64,000 nucleotides of DNA, from assembly GCA_032717465.1 (NCBI GenBank), contig CM064684.1, positions 909,001 through 973,000 of the forward strand, read 5' to 3'. Positions 9,601-23,740 of the stretch are shown here, one piece after another (within the stretch, counting starts at the first letter, position 1; each line of letters opens with the position of its first letter). This DNA comes from Coenobita brevimanus (taxonomy: Eukaryota; Arthropoda; Malacostraca; Decapoda; Coenobitidae). The translations under genes were made by a program, and so were the position numbers. The notes beneath the pieces are model-generated. The model made no database searches. It was not told where the DNA came from and saw only the letters and a program-made list of their open reading frames with translations.

Positions 9601-9711
9601 AGGGCCTAAAGCACCATAAACAAAAAATGCTAGAAATCGCATCCCTGGGAGGCTATTTCTGATGTTCATTGTTAATTGTGCTTTGGGCCTGTAAGACGTG
9701 CAACCCCTCAT
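9581..9711. repeat. 34-bp inverted repeat flanking 63 bases
   Basis: ATGAGGGGTCGCGCATCTTA.. at 9581-9614 pairs with ..GTAAGACGTGCAACCCCTCAT at 9678-9711 with few mismatches. It abuts the SINE head. Confidence 0.7.
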
Positions 9712-9714
9712 ACC

Positions 9715-10417
9715 GGTAAGTCTTCAAGGAGAGTATGAATGAATGAAACTTTATTGTCATTACTTCAGTCTCTGTAGTGTATACAGTATATATATAGTTA
9801 CAGGGTGTCCCAGAACCTTACGCAGTTACTAACTTCAGGAGGTGATCTCAGGCTGAATTTGGATATTTAAAAAAATAAAAAATTAGGCTGTGTCAGCATG
9901 GGTCCAGTTCTGTGGAGCTACAGTTACTGATAACCTTATGGGAGAGAGACCATTTTTTTCTTTAAAGATATCAGTAATTGTAATTTCACAACAGTTGAAC
10001 CCATGTTGATATAGCATGTTTAATTCAAAATCAGTCCTAAAGTATCCCCTTAAAGTCAGCATGTCAAATTCAAGGACATTCTGTATATGTGTGTCAATTT
10101 TTCAATCTTGGGCCTGATACCTTAATCAGGAGAGGATGACTGAGCAAATTACCTCCGTTTTGCCATGACCTGTGCTATCCTCCCTTATTCCTTTGCTTCT
10201 CCATCCCATCCCTCCACCTCATTACTTGCTTAGATTAAAACAGTGACACTTTGAAATGCTGTACATATTTTTTCTATCCATTCAGCCATAGCCAGATACC
10301 ATAATGTCAGAGGAGAGGGACACAAACAGAATACCTCCTTGTCACCTAGTCATTCAACATCAGGATGCCTCACCTAGAACCCACCACACCTCCCTCAGTC
10401 ACATTTTTTTTCTACAG
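9715..10417 (+). other. Region upstream of FKBP2 coding exon 1
   Basis: No gene or recognised repeat. A pyrimidine-rich run ending TTTTTTTCTACAG at 10417 is a good 3' splice site, 16 bases before the FKBP2 start codon. A non-coding first exon may therefore lie here or further upstream; no TATA box or initiator could be assigned. Confidence 0.4.
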
Positions 10418-10433
10418 GCGCCATCTATACAAG

Positions 10434-10613
10434 ATGCGTGTGGATCTGAACATACTATTGGTGGTGGTGGCGGCATGTTGTGTGGTGGCGAGTGGAGGGG
10501 AGGAGGAGAAGAAGAAGGAGAAGGTGAAGAAGCTACAGATTGGAGTGAAGAAAAGAGTGGATAACTGTACGTTGAAGAGTCGCCGTGGGGACCTACTACA
10601 CATGCATTATACG
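10434..10613 (+). CDS. FKBP2: FKBP2 exon 1 (codons 1-60)
   Basis: Encodes the signal peptide, a Glu/Lys-rich linker and the first FKBP strands, ending at T60 of HMHYT. Donor GTGGGT follows at 10614; phase 0. Confidence 0.95.
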
Positions 10614-13600
10614 GTGGGTGGTGATGCATTATGTACCTATTGCTATTGACTGTCAGGAATTAAGAAGAGAGCAAATAAGAGACTGACTAGTAGAGTATGT
10701 GAGTGAGGTGGAGGGGAAGACCAAGGATGAGATAGAAGGATGGAGTGGAAAGATACAGTACATGAAAGAGGGGGATGTGAGTTGGAAGGAGGACACGGTT
10801 ATGTGGAGATGATTTGTTTGTGGCCACTCCTTACAGGCTTGAGGCATTTGGCAAGAAGGATAGCCAGTAGATAGTTCTCACTTTATGTTGTTTTATTATT
10901 AACCTTTTCAGTTTTTTTTTTTTTTTTTTTTTTAAGTTATAGGTACTTCCAGACTAATTTATATAACATCTTGTATTTCAAGAGATTGTAATCTGTTAAT
11001 AAAAACAATTTTAAAGCACTTTTCTTATCACAGCCTTCTTTCCGATCGTCACTATGGGTTCCACAAGGGACTATCCAGTGACGATCTTCTCACACACCTT
11101 TCAGACTCTTGGTCATCTCCCTTTCGGGACTTTGGTGAAAGCTTTGCCATTGCACTTGACATCTCAAAGGCTTTTGATCGAGACTGGCATAAATCTTTAA
11201 TTTCCAAATTGCCCTCCTAATGATTTCTATCCTTCTGTCTGTGCCTTGATCTCAGGCTTCCTTTCTGGTTATTCTGTAGCTGCTGTTGTAGACAACCACC
11301 ATTCTTCTTGTAGAACTATAAGTAGTGGTGTTCCTCAGGGCTGTGTCCAATCACCAACTCTCATCATTTTATTCATCAGTAACCTTCTAAGCTATACATC
11401 CAACCCTATCCACTCACACTCTGGTGACTCCACCCTTCACCCTTTCATTCAGTTCCTGCAGCGTCCATCTCAGCAGTTACTTCAACAAACAAGGGATGAG
11501 GCTATGGCACACATAATTGCTGACTTTGCTTATATCTCTGATTTGGGTAAAGGTAATCCTGGTGTTTTAAATGCTTCAAAAACTCAGTTCTTACATCATT
11601 CAACCCATCAAAATCTTAGCAGGAGTATCCTCTAATTTTTAACAAAATCCAACTTAATCCTGCGTCATATTTATACGTACGTGGGGTTTCATTCTCTCGG
11701 GATTTATCATGGAAAGATCATATTACCTTTCATGTAAAATCTGCTTCCAAGAGGTTAGGTGTGCTAAGCCAACTCTGTGCCTTCTTTACCCCTGCACAGT
11801 TGTTGACTTTTTTATACACAGTTTTTTATTCTTCCCTGTGTAGAGTATAACTCTAATGTGTGGGGAGGCTCCCCACATACAGCTCTTCTCAACAGGGTGG
11901 AGTCAAAGTCTTTTTGTTTCGTCATCTCTCCTCCTGTTACTGGCTCCCTTCAACCTCTGTCTCATCACCCCACTGTTGCATCATCTCTTTTCTGTTGCTA
12001 CATCAATGGTCACCGCGTCTCTGAACTGTCTGCGTGCATCCCTCCACCACTACTGCAGGCATTTAGCACCCGTCTAGCAACAAACAAACGCTTATCCCTT
12101 CTCCACCCAACACTCTAGTAGAAGAGTTATCCAGTCCTTTATGCTTGCGTCAGGTCAACTCTCAAACCGTCTCCCATTGTCGGTATTTGCTACTTCCTGT
12201 GACCTCCAGTCTTTCAAATGCAGTGTGTCCTGGCATCTCAAAATGAACAGATCTTGAATTTGGCTGTCTGTTATATTTTGTTTTTTCTTGGGGGGAACAA
12301 ACTTATGGACTTCTGGCCTTTGGTTCCTGCTTCCTTGCATTAAAAAAAAAAAAAAATGCTGAAGTAACCAGTGAAGGCTATATCTAACCCCTGCAGTTTG
12401 AAGTCTTTCCGAAACTAATTAAAATAATCTGAGCTAGCAAGAATATGTATGTCATCAGACTGGAGTGGTTAAGTGTATGAGGCATTAATAGTGATTTTTG
12501 GCTTAAAGTTGCTCATGATTGGTTTATAGGTCAAAAATTGTCAGAAACGAGTGTTTTTGTGCTCATCAGTATATCTTCTGAGTTTTGAAACAGAAGGATG
12601 TCACACTTGGAGTGGTTTCATTTTTAACCATCAGTTTATCATTACATATTATAGACTTTAAGCAAGGACTCATTTTATTAGGTGATATTGTAGTGTTTTT
12701 ACCTCATCCTTAGGTGGGAAAAAGCAGTCTTGATGATGGTGCATAGTTGAAATATTTTTGTCTAAATCTGAAGGGAATGATAAAGTAACTGTACTTCCGT
12801 CCATCCATCATCCAGTCCTGTGTTGCCCCATGAGAAGTGTAGGAGCATGGGGTTAGGCAAGTTGGTCCTGACATTTAAGATGAGAGTGAATCTGTGTATT
12901 ATTGGCTAAGCAAACTGGAGGATGGGAAAGAGTTTTGACAGAAGGCTCTTCATTCCAATAATATGTACATTTATTTTTTTGTTATTGCTTCCTGTACTGT
13001 ACTTTATTTTTTTCAGTTTATGAAAGGCTTTTTGAACTTAGGAGGTTACAGAAATAGCTTTCATTGACCTCTGCACTATAAAAGGTCTCTTAAAATTTTT
13101 TATATAATTGAAAATAGCAGGAATCAGATTTTTAAAACGGCATTGGACTGAAGGAGGTGGTCATGAAATGTTTCTGTGTCTAACAGGAAGTAGTAAAAAT
13201 CAGTCTCCATATTATTTGCAAGGTAAACTTGAGTATGCGACTGAGTTTGATGGCAGTTAATAATGTTGGTGATAGCCAATACCCTCTTCAGGCATAAAAT
13301 GATCCACAGGTATACATGGCGAGTGATGAGAAGGGTGGGTGGTGAATTGAGTGAAAGGAAAGCAATGATTGATTATGTGTGTGTGGATGAAAGGATGCGA
13401 AGATGTATATTGGATGCAAGAGTTTATAGAGGTTGGGGGAGTGGACTTTCTGACCACTACTTGGTGGTGGCCAGAGTTAAAGTTCAAGTAAGATGGAGGA
13501 ATAGAAGAAGGGAAAGACGAGAGGAGGGAGTAGTTGCAAGGAGAGTGGAAAGGTTACAAGAGGATGAGAAAAAGGCAGAGTATAAGAGAGAAGTGGAGGA

Positions 13601-16600
13601 ACGATTGGGCAAATATGAGTTGGAGCAGATGGGGGACGTGGAAGGTGTGTGTAGAATATTTACAGAAGAAATATGTGCAGCATGTGATGTGGTGTGTGGA
13701 AGGAAGAGAAGACGGAGGGGGGTGCAAGGAACAGCGTGGTGGACTGAAGAGGTGAAACGGGCTGTGGCACAAAAGAAGAAAGCATACAATGAATGGATGA
13801 GAAATAGGGGCGTGGAAGAAGTTGAGAGGCGGAAGAGAGAGTTATATGTAGAAAGAAAGAGAGAGGTGAAAAGATTAGTAAGAGAGAGTAAGAAGAGAGT
13901 GGATGAGGAATTTGGAAGGAATTTGAGTTTAAAGTGGAGGGACTGTAAGAAAATGTTCTGGAAAGAGGTGAAAAGAGTAAGACAGGGTGGAAGTGAAGTT
14001 AGCAGGGGAGTGAAAGATAAAAATGGTAGATTACTAGTGGAGAAGGGAGAAAAAGTGAGCAGATGGAGAGAACACTTTAAGGAATTGTTGAACGTGGAGG
14101 ATGGAAGTAATGCGAGTATAAGTGGCTGGGGAATGGCTGGAAGAAGGAGGGAGGTGAGAAGACAGGAAGAAATCAGTAGGATAGAAGTTGTGGAAGCAAT
14201 GAAGAAAGTTAAATCAGGGAAAGCCCCAGGAATTGATGGAGTGTGTGGTGAAATGCTGAAGCATGGGGGAGAGATAGTAGTAGAATGGATGTGGAAGATG
14301 TGCAGATTGGCCTGGGAGGAAGGTAGAGTCCCGGAGGATTGGAAGTCAGGTATAATTATTCCCTTGTACAAAGGAAAAGGGGAAAAAGAAGTGTGTGGTA
14401 ATCATAGGGGCATTTGTCTTCTTAGTATAATAGGAAAAGTGTATGGTAGGATACTTATTGACAGAGTTAGAGAAAGAACAGAGAAATTAGTTGGAGAAGA
14501 ACAGGGAGGCTTTAGGAAGGGAAGAGGTTGTGTAGATCAGATATTCATTCTCAGATCTTTAGTGGAAAAGTTTCTAGAGAAGGGAAAGAAGTTGTATGCA
14601 GCTTTCATGGATTTGGAGAAAGCATATGACAGGGTGGATAGACTAGGATTGTGGAAAGTGTTAAGAATATATGGAATAGATGGGAAGTTGTTGAATGCTG
14701 TGAAGAGTATGTACGATGGTGCGAAGGCTGCAGTGCGTGTGGATGGTGAACTAAGTGAATTTTTCTCTTTGAAAGTTGGGTTGAAACAGGGATGTGTCAT
14801 GTCTCCATGGTTGTTCAATCTGTACATGGAAGGGGTAATAAAAGAGGTACAAGGTAGGGTGGTGGATGTTGGAGTGGCCCTGGTGAGAGAGGATTGTGTT
14901 TGGAAACTCCCTGTACTGTTGTTTGCAGATGATACCGTGTTGTTGAGTGAAGACAAAGGGGAGCTGCAAGGCTTGGTGGATGAGTTTGAGAGAGTGTGTA
15001 AGAAACGGAATCTAAAGGTGAATGTAGGGAAGAGTAAAGTGATGGTCTTTGAGAGAGGTGAAGTCAGTGAATGTACAGCGAGGTTGGATGGTGAGGAATT
15101 GGAAAATGTGAGTACGTTTAAGTACTTGGGTAGTGTGATGAGTAAGGATGGAGGTTTGGAGGGTGAAGTGCTTGAAAGGGTACAGCAGGGAAGAAAGGTT
15201 GCTGGTTCTTTGAAAGCAGTGATAAGAAACAGGGAAGTGAGCATGGAAGTGAAAAAGTTACTACATGACAGTATTGTGATACCAACTCTAACGTACGGAA
15301 GTGAAGCTTGGACGTTGTTGGAAGGACACAAGTCAAGAGTGAGAGCCGTGGAAATGAGTTATTTAAGAGGAGCCTGTGGAGTCACATGGAGAGACAGGCT
15401 GACGAATGAGGATATAAAGGAGCTTTGTGGTGTGGATGTGGATGTAATAGGAAGCGTTATGAGGAACACACTGAGGTGGTTTGGCCATGTGGAGAGGATG
15501 GAGGGTGAAAGACTGACGAAGAGAGTGTACAGTATGTGAGTGAGGTGGAGGGGGAAAGAGGAAGGGGGAGGCTGAGGATGAGATGGAGAGATGGGGTGGA
15601 GAGGTATATGAGAGAGGGGGGTGTGAGTTGGGAGCAGGGGAGTGAAATGGCGGGGGACAGGGCGACTTGGAGGCGATTTGTTTGTGGCCACCCCAAACGG
15701 GATTGAGGCGTCTGGCAATAGATAGATAGATAGATAATACAGTAGTTATGATGCTGGAGAGGATGCCTTTGTGTGGTGGCACCAGGAGACTGTAGCACCA
15801 GTCGAGCAGGGCAGTACTTCCAAGGTGGATGGAAAGCTGATGACAGGGAGAGCTGGAGCTCCCGTTTCATCAACCCTCGAGACTAGTTCCCAACCATCCC
15901 CCTTTGTTGAACTTTTTTCAGTGTCTCAGTAACACAGAGAGTAGGCCAGCGTGCACTCCAGTACAAGTTTCTCTAGCTATCAACACCAAACTACATGCAC
16001 AGTACACACTACACTTCCTTTTCCAAAATTTAAAAAATGATTATGGCTTCGAAATATATAGCCTTGGAGTCCCCGGGGGGGGGGGACCATAAATGCCCCC
16101 ACCTTCCACCCCTCTCCCGGTTACGACTCTAGCTGCCTGGAATCAATGTCTGGCTCACTTCTTCTTCATTTCTGCAACATTCGCGGCCTTCCCTCCAACT
16201 TTTGCTCTGTTAAGCACCAGCTCTCCTCCCCTAAACCTCACCTTCTTTTCCTAACTGGGGCAACTGACAGCAAACCCTTTTCTGTATCCTCCTACTTTCT
16301 CTATACTCATTTCAAAGCCAAAGGTGGCTGTTGTGTATATATACGCAATGACTTGTCTTGCTCTCGTGTTCCTGAACTCATTTCTTCTGAATTCTCTACA
16401 ATCTGGCTTCGGCTTTCCTGTCATTCTCAGACAAAATATATCTGCTTGTTTACTTATCCCCTAATTCTACCGACTACCAAAAATTCTTCAACTATCTTAC
16501 TTCTACAATGGAACACATTCTATCCATTTCTCCTTTCTCTGAAATCTCCACTCTAGGAGATTTCATTGTTCACCACCACCTCTGGCTCTTCTCTCCTTTC

Positions 16601-18986
16601 ACTGATCCACCTGGTGAGCAAGCCTACATCTTTTCTATCCTTAATGACCTAGAGCAGCTTGTACAGCACCCTACCCGTATCTCTGACCGCCTTGGAGAGA
16701 GCTCCAACATACTTGACCTCTTCCTTACAACTAATCCTTCTGCTAATACTGTTAATCTTTTCTCTCCGTTGGGCTCCTCTGATCACAACTTCATCACCTT
16801 AACGTGTCCTATCGCTCTGGTACGGCCTGTGGACCCTCCAAAGAAACGTCATCTGTGGCATTTTGGAGTTGCAGATTGGGAGGCCCTCAGGCAGCACTTC
16901 TTTGATTTTCCCTGGAATGATTATTGCTTCCATGGCCGGGAGCCATCTGAGTATGCCTTGCGCATTACGGAGATTATTCTCTGGGTCATGGAAGCATACA
17001 TTCCTTTCTCATATCCTTTGACTAATGCAAGAAAGCCTTGGTTTAATCACGCTTGTTCTAATGCTGTCCGCAACAAGGAGAGGGCCTATAAAAGGTACCA
17101 GAGCCAACCCACCCCAGAATCACATCTTCTTTATGTTTCTGTCTGGAATCGTGCTAAGTCTGTTCTTCGCTCTGCTAAAAGTAATTTCATCCGTATTAAA
17201 TGCTCTCAACTTCCCAACTCGAATTCTTCCTGCTCCTTCTGGCACCTTGCCAAAAACCATTCTAACAACTTTACCTCATCATCCTTCCCTCCTCATTTCT
17301 GCTCTGATGGCTTTGTAGCTATTTCTTCTACTGATAAAGCAGATCTCTTCACTTAGACTTTCTCCTCCAATTCCACCTTAGACGACTCCGGTGCTGTTCC
17401 TCCATCACTTCCTCCCTCTGACTCCCTCATGGCTGACATTAAATTTTTTTTTCAGCTGATGTATTTTCTGCCATCACTGGCATCAGTACTAACAAGGTAT
17501 ATGGGCCTGATGGAGTCCCTCCTGTTGTCCTCAAAAACTGTGCTTCAGTGCCTACCCCCTGCCTAGGTAAAATTTTTCGTCTTTGTCTTTCAACTTGTAC
17601 CTTTCCTTCTTGCTGAAAGTTTGCTCTCATTCAGCCAGTCCCAAAGAAGGGTGACCATTCCCAACCCTCTAACTATCGTCCAATTGCTTTAACATCCTGT
17701 ATCTCAAAAGTTTTCGAGTCAGTTCTTAATAGAAAAATTTTATAGCATCTTTCCCATCACAACCTTCTTTCTGATCGTCGTTATGGGTTCCGTCAGGGTT
17801 GCTTCACTGTCGATGTTCTCACCTACCTTTCAGACTCCTGGCCATTATCCTTTCAGGACTTTGGCGAAAGCTTTGCCATTGCATTTGACATCTCAAAGGC
17901 TTTCAGTTGAGTCTGGCATAAATTTTTAATTTCCAAACTGCCCTCTTGTGGTTTCTATCCTTCTATCTGTGCCTTCATCTGTAGCTTCCTTTCTGGTCAT
18001 TCTGTAGCCACTGTTTGTTGATGTCATCATTCTTCTAGATCTATCAACAAAGGTGTTTCTCAGGGCTCTGTCCTATCACCAACTCTCTTCCTTTTATTCA
18101 TCAGTGACCTTCCAAGCTGTACATCTGACCCTCTCCGCTCATACACTGATGACTCCACCCTTCACCTTTCCATTCGGTTCCCGCAACGCCCATCTCAACA
18201 GTTACTTCAACAAACAAGGGATGAGGCTATGGCACACCTAATGTCTGACTTAGCTCATATCTCTGACTGGGGTAAAAATAATCTTGTTGTTTTTAATGCA
18301 TCAAAGACTCAGTTCTTACACCTATCAACCCGACAAAATCTTCCACAGGTGTACCCACTAATGTTTAATAATATTCAGCTTAATCCTGCATCATCTTTGA
18401 ACATGCATGGGATTTCATTTACATGGTACTTGTCTTGGAAAGATCATATTACATCTCTTATAAAATCTGCTTCCAAGAGATTAGGTGTGCTAAGCCAACT
18501 CCGTTCCCTCCCCACATACAGCTCTTCTCAGTATGGTTGAAGTCAAAGGCTTTTCGTCTCATTAACTCTCCTTCTTTCACTGACTCCCTTCAACCACTGT
18601 CTCTTTGCCACACTGTTGCATCTTTATCTCTTTTTTATTGCTGCTTCAATGGTCACTGCTCCTCTGAACTGTTTGCATGCATTCCTCCACCTCTATGATG
18701 GGCGCGTAGCTCCTGTCTAGCAGCAAACTCTCATCCCTTTTCTGTCCAGCTTTCTAATGCAGGAGTTAACCATTACTCCCAGTCCTTCATTTATGCAATA
18801 GGTCAACTCTGGAATTGTCTCCCTTTGTCTGTATTTCCTGCTTCCTATGATCTCCAGTCTTTCAAACGCAGTGTCCAGGCATCTCAAAATGATTGGATCT
18901 TGAATTTGGCTCTCTCTTGTATTTTGTTTTTCTCTTGGAAGGAACAATTATTATGGGCTTGTGACCTTTGGTTCCTTCTTCCTCGC

Positions 18987-19020
<34 letters not shown>

Positions 19021-21345
19021 GCTCCACTGCTTGGTTATCTAATCATCCCTCAGTCCTCTCATCTTCTGAAGGGAGGAGAATGGATAGCAGGAGGAAGGCA
19101 GTTGCAGCCTGTAGTCCACCAGGTTCACATTCAGATGAGTCTTGGGTTGCAACTACTTGTCTTTGTTGTTGTTGATCAATCCCGGTCTGTCTGGCCAAAC
19201 TGACTCATCAATCACAAGCAAGCAACTGCCCATGCAGGGCAGACCCTTGCAGTGAAGAGCCATAGCATTGTCTTTTTCTGCCGATGAGCTACATGAAATA
19301 AGTTGGGAAAGGACAAAAATCTGGCCCAAGTTAGAGTAAAAATGGTATAATACAGTAGTAGTAGCAGTTGCAGCCACACTTTTCCACACCTTACTGTGGC
19401 GAGGCGCTGTCAATCACAAAGTTGCCGTTGCTGCCATTTTTACTCAACTTGGCCCAGATATTCATCCTTTTGCAGCTTGTTTTACATAGCTCAGTGGCAG
19501 AAAAAGACAATACTATGGCTCTACATCTTTTGCAGAGCACTTTTTTTTGACTAGCACTATATGCAAGCGTTCAGTTATTGTTATAACTTGCATTAAAGTT
19601 GGAGATATGGCAGTTTTAGGCCAAGTTAGGGTAAAAGTAGTATGATAGTTTGTTACTTGCTAAGCCCAGAGTGTAACACTAAATTAAAAACAGATATGTG
19701 TGTTGTTTGCAGGATATATTTAGGCCAAGGAAGGGTAAAAGCCACATAATTGTTTTTTGTCTAAGCCCTGAGTGTAACAATAAATTAAAAACAGGTCTGC
19801 GTGTTGTTCGCAGGGTAAGCTTGAGGATGGGACAGAGTTTGACAGCAGCTATCCACGTGGGCAGCCACTCTCCTTCACCCTCGGCTCCGGACAGGTCATA
19901 AAAGGATGGGATCAAGGCCTTATTGGGTAAGAACCGCCTCATGTTTCTCTTATCATCCTTTTGTTTTCTCATTTTTATATCTTAATGCTCCAGTATGCAT
20001 ACATGTGTCAGCTTTGATCACCTGTTTGCGGCTGTCCACGCTGGTCGATCTCTAGCAGCATCTCAGTTTAATACTTGTGGTTTCATTCCCTCAGGATTTA
20101 TCTTGGAAAGATCATATTCTTTCTCTTGTAAAATCTGCCTCCAAGAGATTAGCTGTGGTAAGCCAACACCATGCCTTCTTTACCCCTGCACAGTTGTTGA
20201 CTTTATACACAGGTTTTTATTTGCCCCTGTGTAGAGAACAACTCTAATGTGTGGGGAGGCTCCTTACATACAGCTCTTCTCAACAAGTGGAGTCACAGGC
20301 TTTTCGTCTTCATTATCTCTCCGCCTCATACTGTCTCCCTTTAACTTCTTTGTCTTTGCTGCACTGTTGCATCTTTATCTCTTCTTTTGTTGCAACTTTA
20401 ATGGTCACTGCTTCTCTGAATTGTCTGCTTGCATCCTTCCACCAGTATGCGGGACACACAGCACGCGTTTAGCAGTAAACTCTCATCCCTTTTCTGTTTA
20501 ACTCTCTAATGCAAGAGTTAACTGTTACTCCCAGTCCTTAATGTATGCAAAAAATCGACTCTGGAAGTGTCTTCCTCTGTCTGTATTCTTGCTGTGTATG
20601 ACCTCCAGTCTTTTAAATGCAGTGTGTCCAGACTTCTCAATATTAACGGATCATGAATTTGGCTGTCTATTATCTTGTTTTTATTTTATTTTTTTTGAGG
20701 GAGCAGTTTGTCAGTTTGAACTTTATAGCCTTTGGTTCTTTCTTCCATGCATTAAAAGAAAATCGCTTTACCTTAAAATGTGTACCATAAAATGTTTTCA
20801 TTGTATATGCTAGTGTATGAAAATTGGAATTACGGTATGGTCAAAGCTCAGATTTAAAAATTCAAAAATGTTTAAGAATCACACAGTTTCCACTAACTTC
20901 AGTACTTTGCAACAATCCCCCTCATTTTGTATTTAATGTATTCTGTCAGATGGAACCAGGATTTCAGGGGCTTGAATGGTGAATGAATGGGAGTGTGACT
21001 CATTCACCTGGCCAAACTTTGGTTAGTATCTCTTTCTGTCAATTGTTTTCTGGCTTTCTGGACCATACCTTACCTCACCTAAAGATGGGAAAGGTGCTTG
21101 ATGATGCTGTATTCCTATTTATGCCAGAAGACTGCATTTATCTCAAAGATGACCTCATATAGTGAAAGGATTACATACATACAGTTGGTCCTTTTAATAT
21201 ACTTTTTTTTTCTCTCTCCTGTTATCCACAGTAAAGAGAAAAAAAGCCTTCACTGGTACATGTAAAGCTCATCTAGTTTTCCCCAATTTTTATTATCAGT
21301 TGTTTGTTTCTCATCATCATTATTATTATTAATCACCATCATCAG

Positions 21346-21405
<60 letters not shown>

Positions 21406-23564
21406 TCTCCTTTCTGACTCCAAGGTAGGGTGAGGTATGGTCCAGAAAGCCGGAAAAAAAACTTACTACAGTTAGATATTAACCAAAGTTTGCCTAATTG
21501 AATGAGCCACACTGCCATTCTCGCATCATTCAAGGCTCAGAATCCTGGCTCCACCTGATAAGTCTAAAACATTGCACATGTACAGACTGGATCAAATGGA
21601 AGGGGAAGCCCTATGTGATAGAGCTGATAATTCGGTAAGTCCAATTCCCCCCCAGCATGAAGTAGGATTTCAAGCATATAATAGAAAATGAGTGAAATAG
21701 TATATTACAGTACTAAAAATGAAATATGCACTAATTTTTCACTTATTGGCCCATAATTTTCACTCCCTTCTCATAGCACTTCTTCATGACTAGCCCAAAC
21801 GGGTGCAAAAACCATTACCAGGATTGGTAACTACAGTCTGAGTCACCTTGCATGGGGGAAGCAATCCAGTTTGATTGGCAGGCCGGAGTTATCCAGAAGG
21901 TCCATGTGGTTTTTCCCATTTACCGGATGGTATGCAGTTTGTACAACAGTTTGTCTGGGGACCTCAGGGTGGCTGGGGAATGGCTAGGAGAAGGAGGGAG
22001 GTGAGAAGACAGGAAGAAATCAGTAGGATAGAAGTTGTGGAAGGAATGAAGAAAGTCAAATTGGGGAAAGCCCCAGGAATTGATGGAGTGTGTGGTGAAA
22101 TGCTAAAGCATGGGGGAGGGATAGTAGTAGAATGGATGTGGAAGATGTGCAGATTGGCCTGGGAGGAAGGTAGAGTCCCAGAGGATTGGAAGTCATGTAT
22201 AATTATTCCCTTGTACAAAGAAAAAGGAGAAAAAGAAGTGTTTGGTAATTGTAGTGGCATTTGTCTTCTTAGTGTAATAGGAACAGTGTATGGTAGGATA
22301 CTTACTGACAAAGTTAGGGAAATAACAGAGGAATTAGTTGGAGAAGAACAGGGAGGCTTTAGGAAGGGAAGAGGATGTGTAGATCAGATAATCATTCTTA
22401 GATCTTTAGTGGAGAAGGGAAAGAAGTTGTATGCAGCTTTCATGGATTTGGAGAAAGCATATGACAGGGTCGATAGACAAGGATTGTGGAAAGTATTAAG
22501 AATACATGGAGTAGATTGGAAGTTGTTGAATGCTGTGAAGAGTATGTATGATGGTGCTAAGGCTGCAGTGCATGTGGATAGTGAACCGAGTGAATTTTTC
22601 TCTTTGAAGGTTGGGTTGAAACAGGGATGTGTCATGTTTCCATGGTTGTTCAATCTGTACATGGATGGGGTAATAATAGAGGTACAAGGTAGGGCAGTGG
22701 ATGTTGGAGTGGCCCTAGTGAGAGAGGGTAGTGTTTGGAAACTTCCTGTTCTGTTGTTTGCAGATGATACTGTGTTGTTAAGTGAAGATGAAGGGAAGCT
22801 GCAAGGCTTGGTGGATGAGTTTGAGGGAGTGTGTAGGGAACGGAATCTAAAGGTGAATGTAGGGAAGGGTAAAGTGATGGTCTTTGAGAGAGGTGAAGTC
22901 AGTGAATGTACAGCGAGGTTGGATGGTGAGGAAATGGAAAATATGAGTACGTTTAAGTACTTGGGTAGTGTGATGAGTGAGGATGGAAGTTTGGAGGGTG
23001 AAGTGCTTGAAAGGATACAACAAGGAAGAAAGGTTGCTGGTTCCTTGAAAGCAGTGATAAGAAACAGGGAAGTGAGCATGGAAGTGAAAAAGTTACTACA
23101 TGACAGTATTGTGATACCAACTCTAACGTATGGAAGTGAAGCTTGGACGTTGTTGGAAAGACACAAGTCAAGAGCGAGAGCAGTGGAAATGAGTTATATA
23201 AGAGGAGCCTGTGGAGTCACATGGAGAGACAGGCTGACGAATGAGGATATAAAGGAACGTTGTGGTGTGGATGTGGATGTGACAGGAAGCGTTAGGAGGA
23301 ACACACTGAGGTGCTTTGGCCATGTGGAGAGGATGGAGGGTGAGAGACTGATGAGGAGAGTGTATGTGAGTGAGGTGGAGGGTGGGAGAGGAGGGGGAGG
23401 CCGAGGATGAGATGGAGGGATGGAGTGGAGAGGTATATGAGAGGGGGGGGTGTGAGTTGGGAGCAGGGCAGTGAAATGGCTGGGGACAGGGCGACGTGGA
23501 GGCGATTTGTTTGTGGCCACCCCGTACGGGATTGAGGCGTCTGGCAATACATAGATAGATAGAT

Positions 23565-23642
<78 letters not shown>

Positions 23643-23697
23643 ATATATTTATATATAATATATATATATATATATATATTTATATTTATAGATAGAT

Positions 23698-23740
<43 letters not shown>

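Larger units (their letters stand above)
16080..19017 (+). mobile_element. Jockey-like non-LTR retrotransposon copy 2 (longest, degenerate)
   Basis: Carries an endonuclease region (from ~16146), a linker, the reverse transcriptase (from ~17440) and a 27-base A-tail at 18990-19016. It is broken by frameshifts and stops and has lost about 100 bp near 18520 (the segment encoding [14 protein letters not shown] in copy 1). The 5' boundary is uncertain. Confidence 0.85.

Noticed and set aside
10304..10564. 86-codon frame upstream of and overlapping FKBP2
   Set aside because: Out of frame with FKBP2, low complexity (Gly/Glu runs) and crosses the splice acceptor at 10417.
13484..14371. 295-codon open frame on the - strand
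   Set aside because: Exact antisense shadow of the RTE1 ORF; its Ser/Leu/Pro/Thr-rich composition is what the reverse of a purine-rich coding strand gives.
14537..15331. 264-codon open frame on the - strand (and its twin at 22384-23166)
   Set aside because: Antisense of the RTE1 reverse-transcriptase region in both copies; similarity between the two shadows only reflects the sense-strand homology.
21342..21533. ORF ending in a poly-Asp run
   Set aside because: Translation of the ATC/GAT microsatellite.
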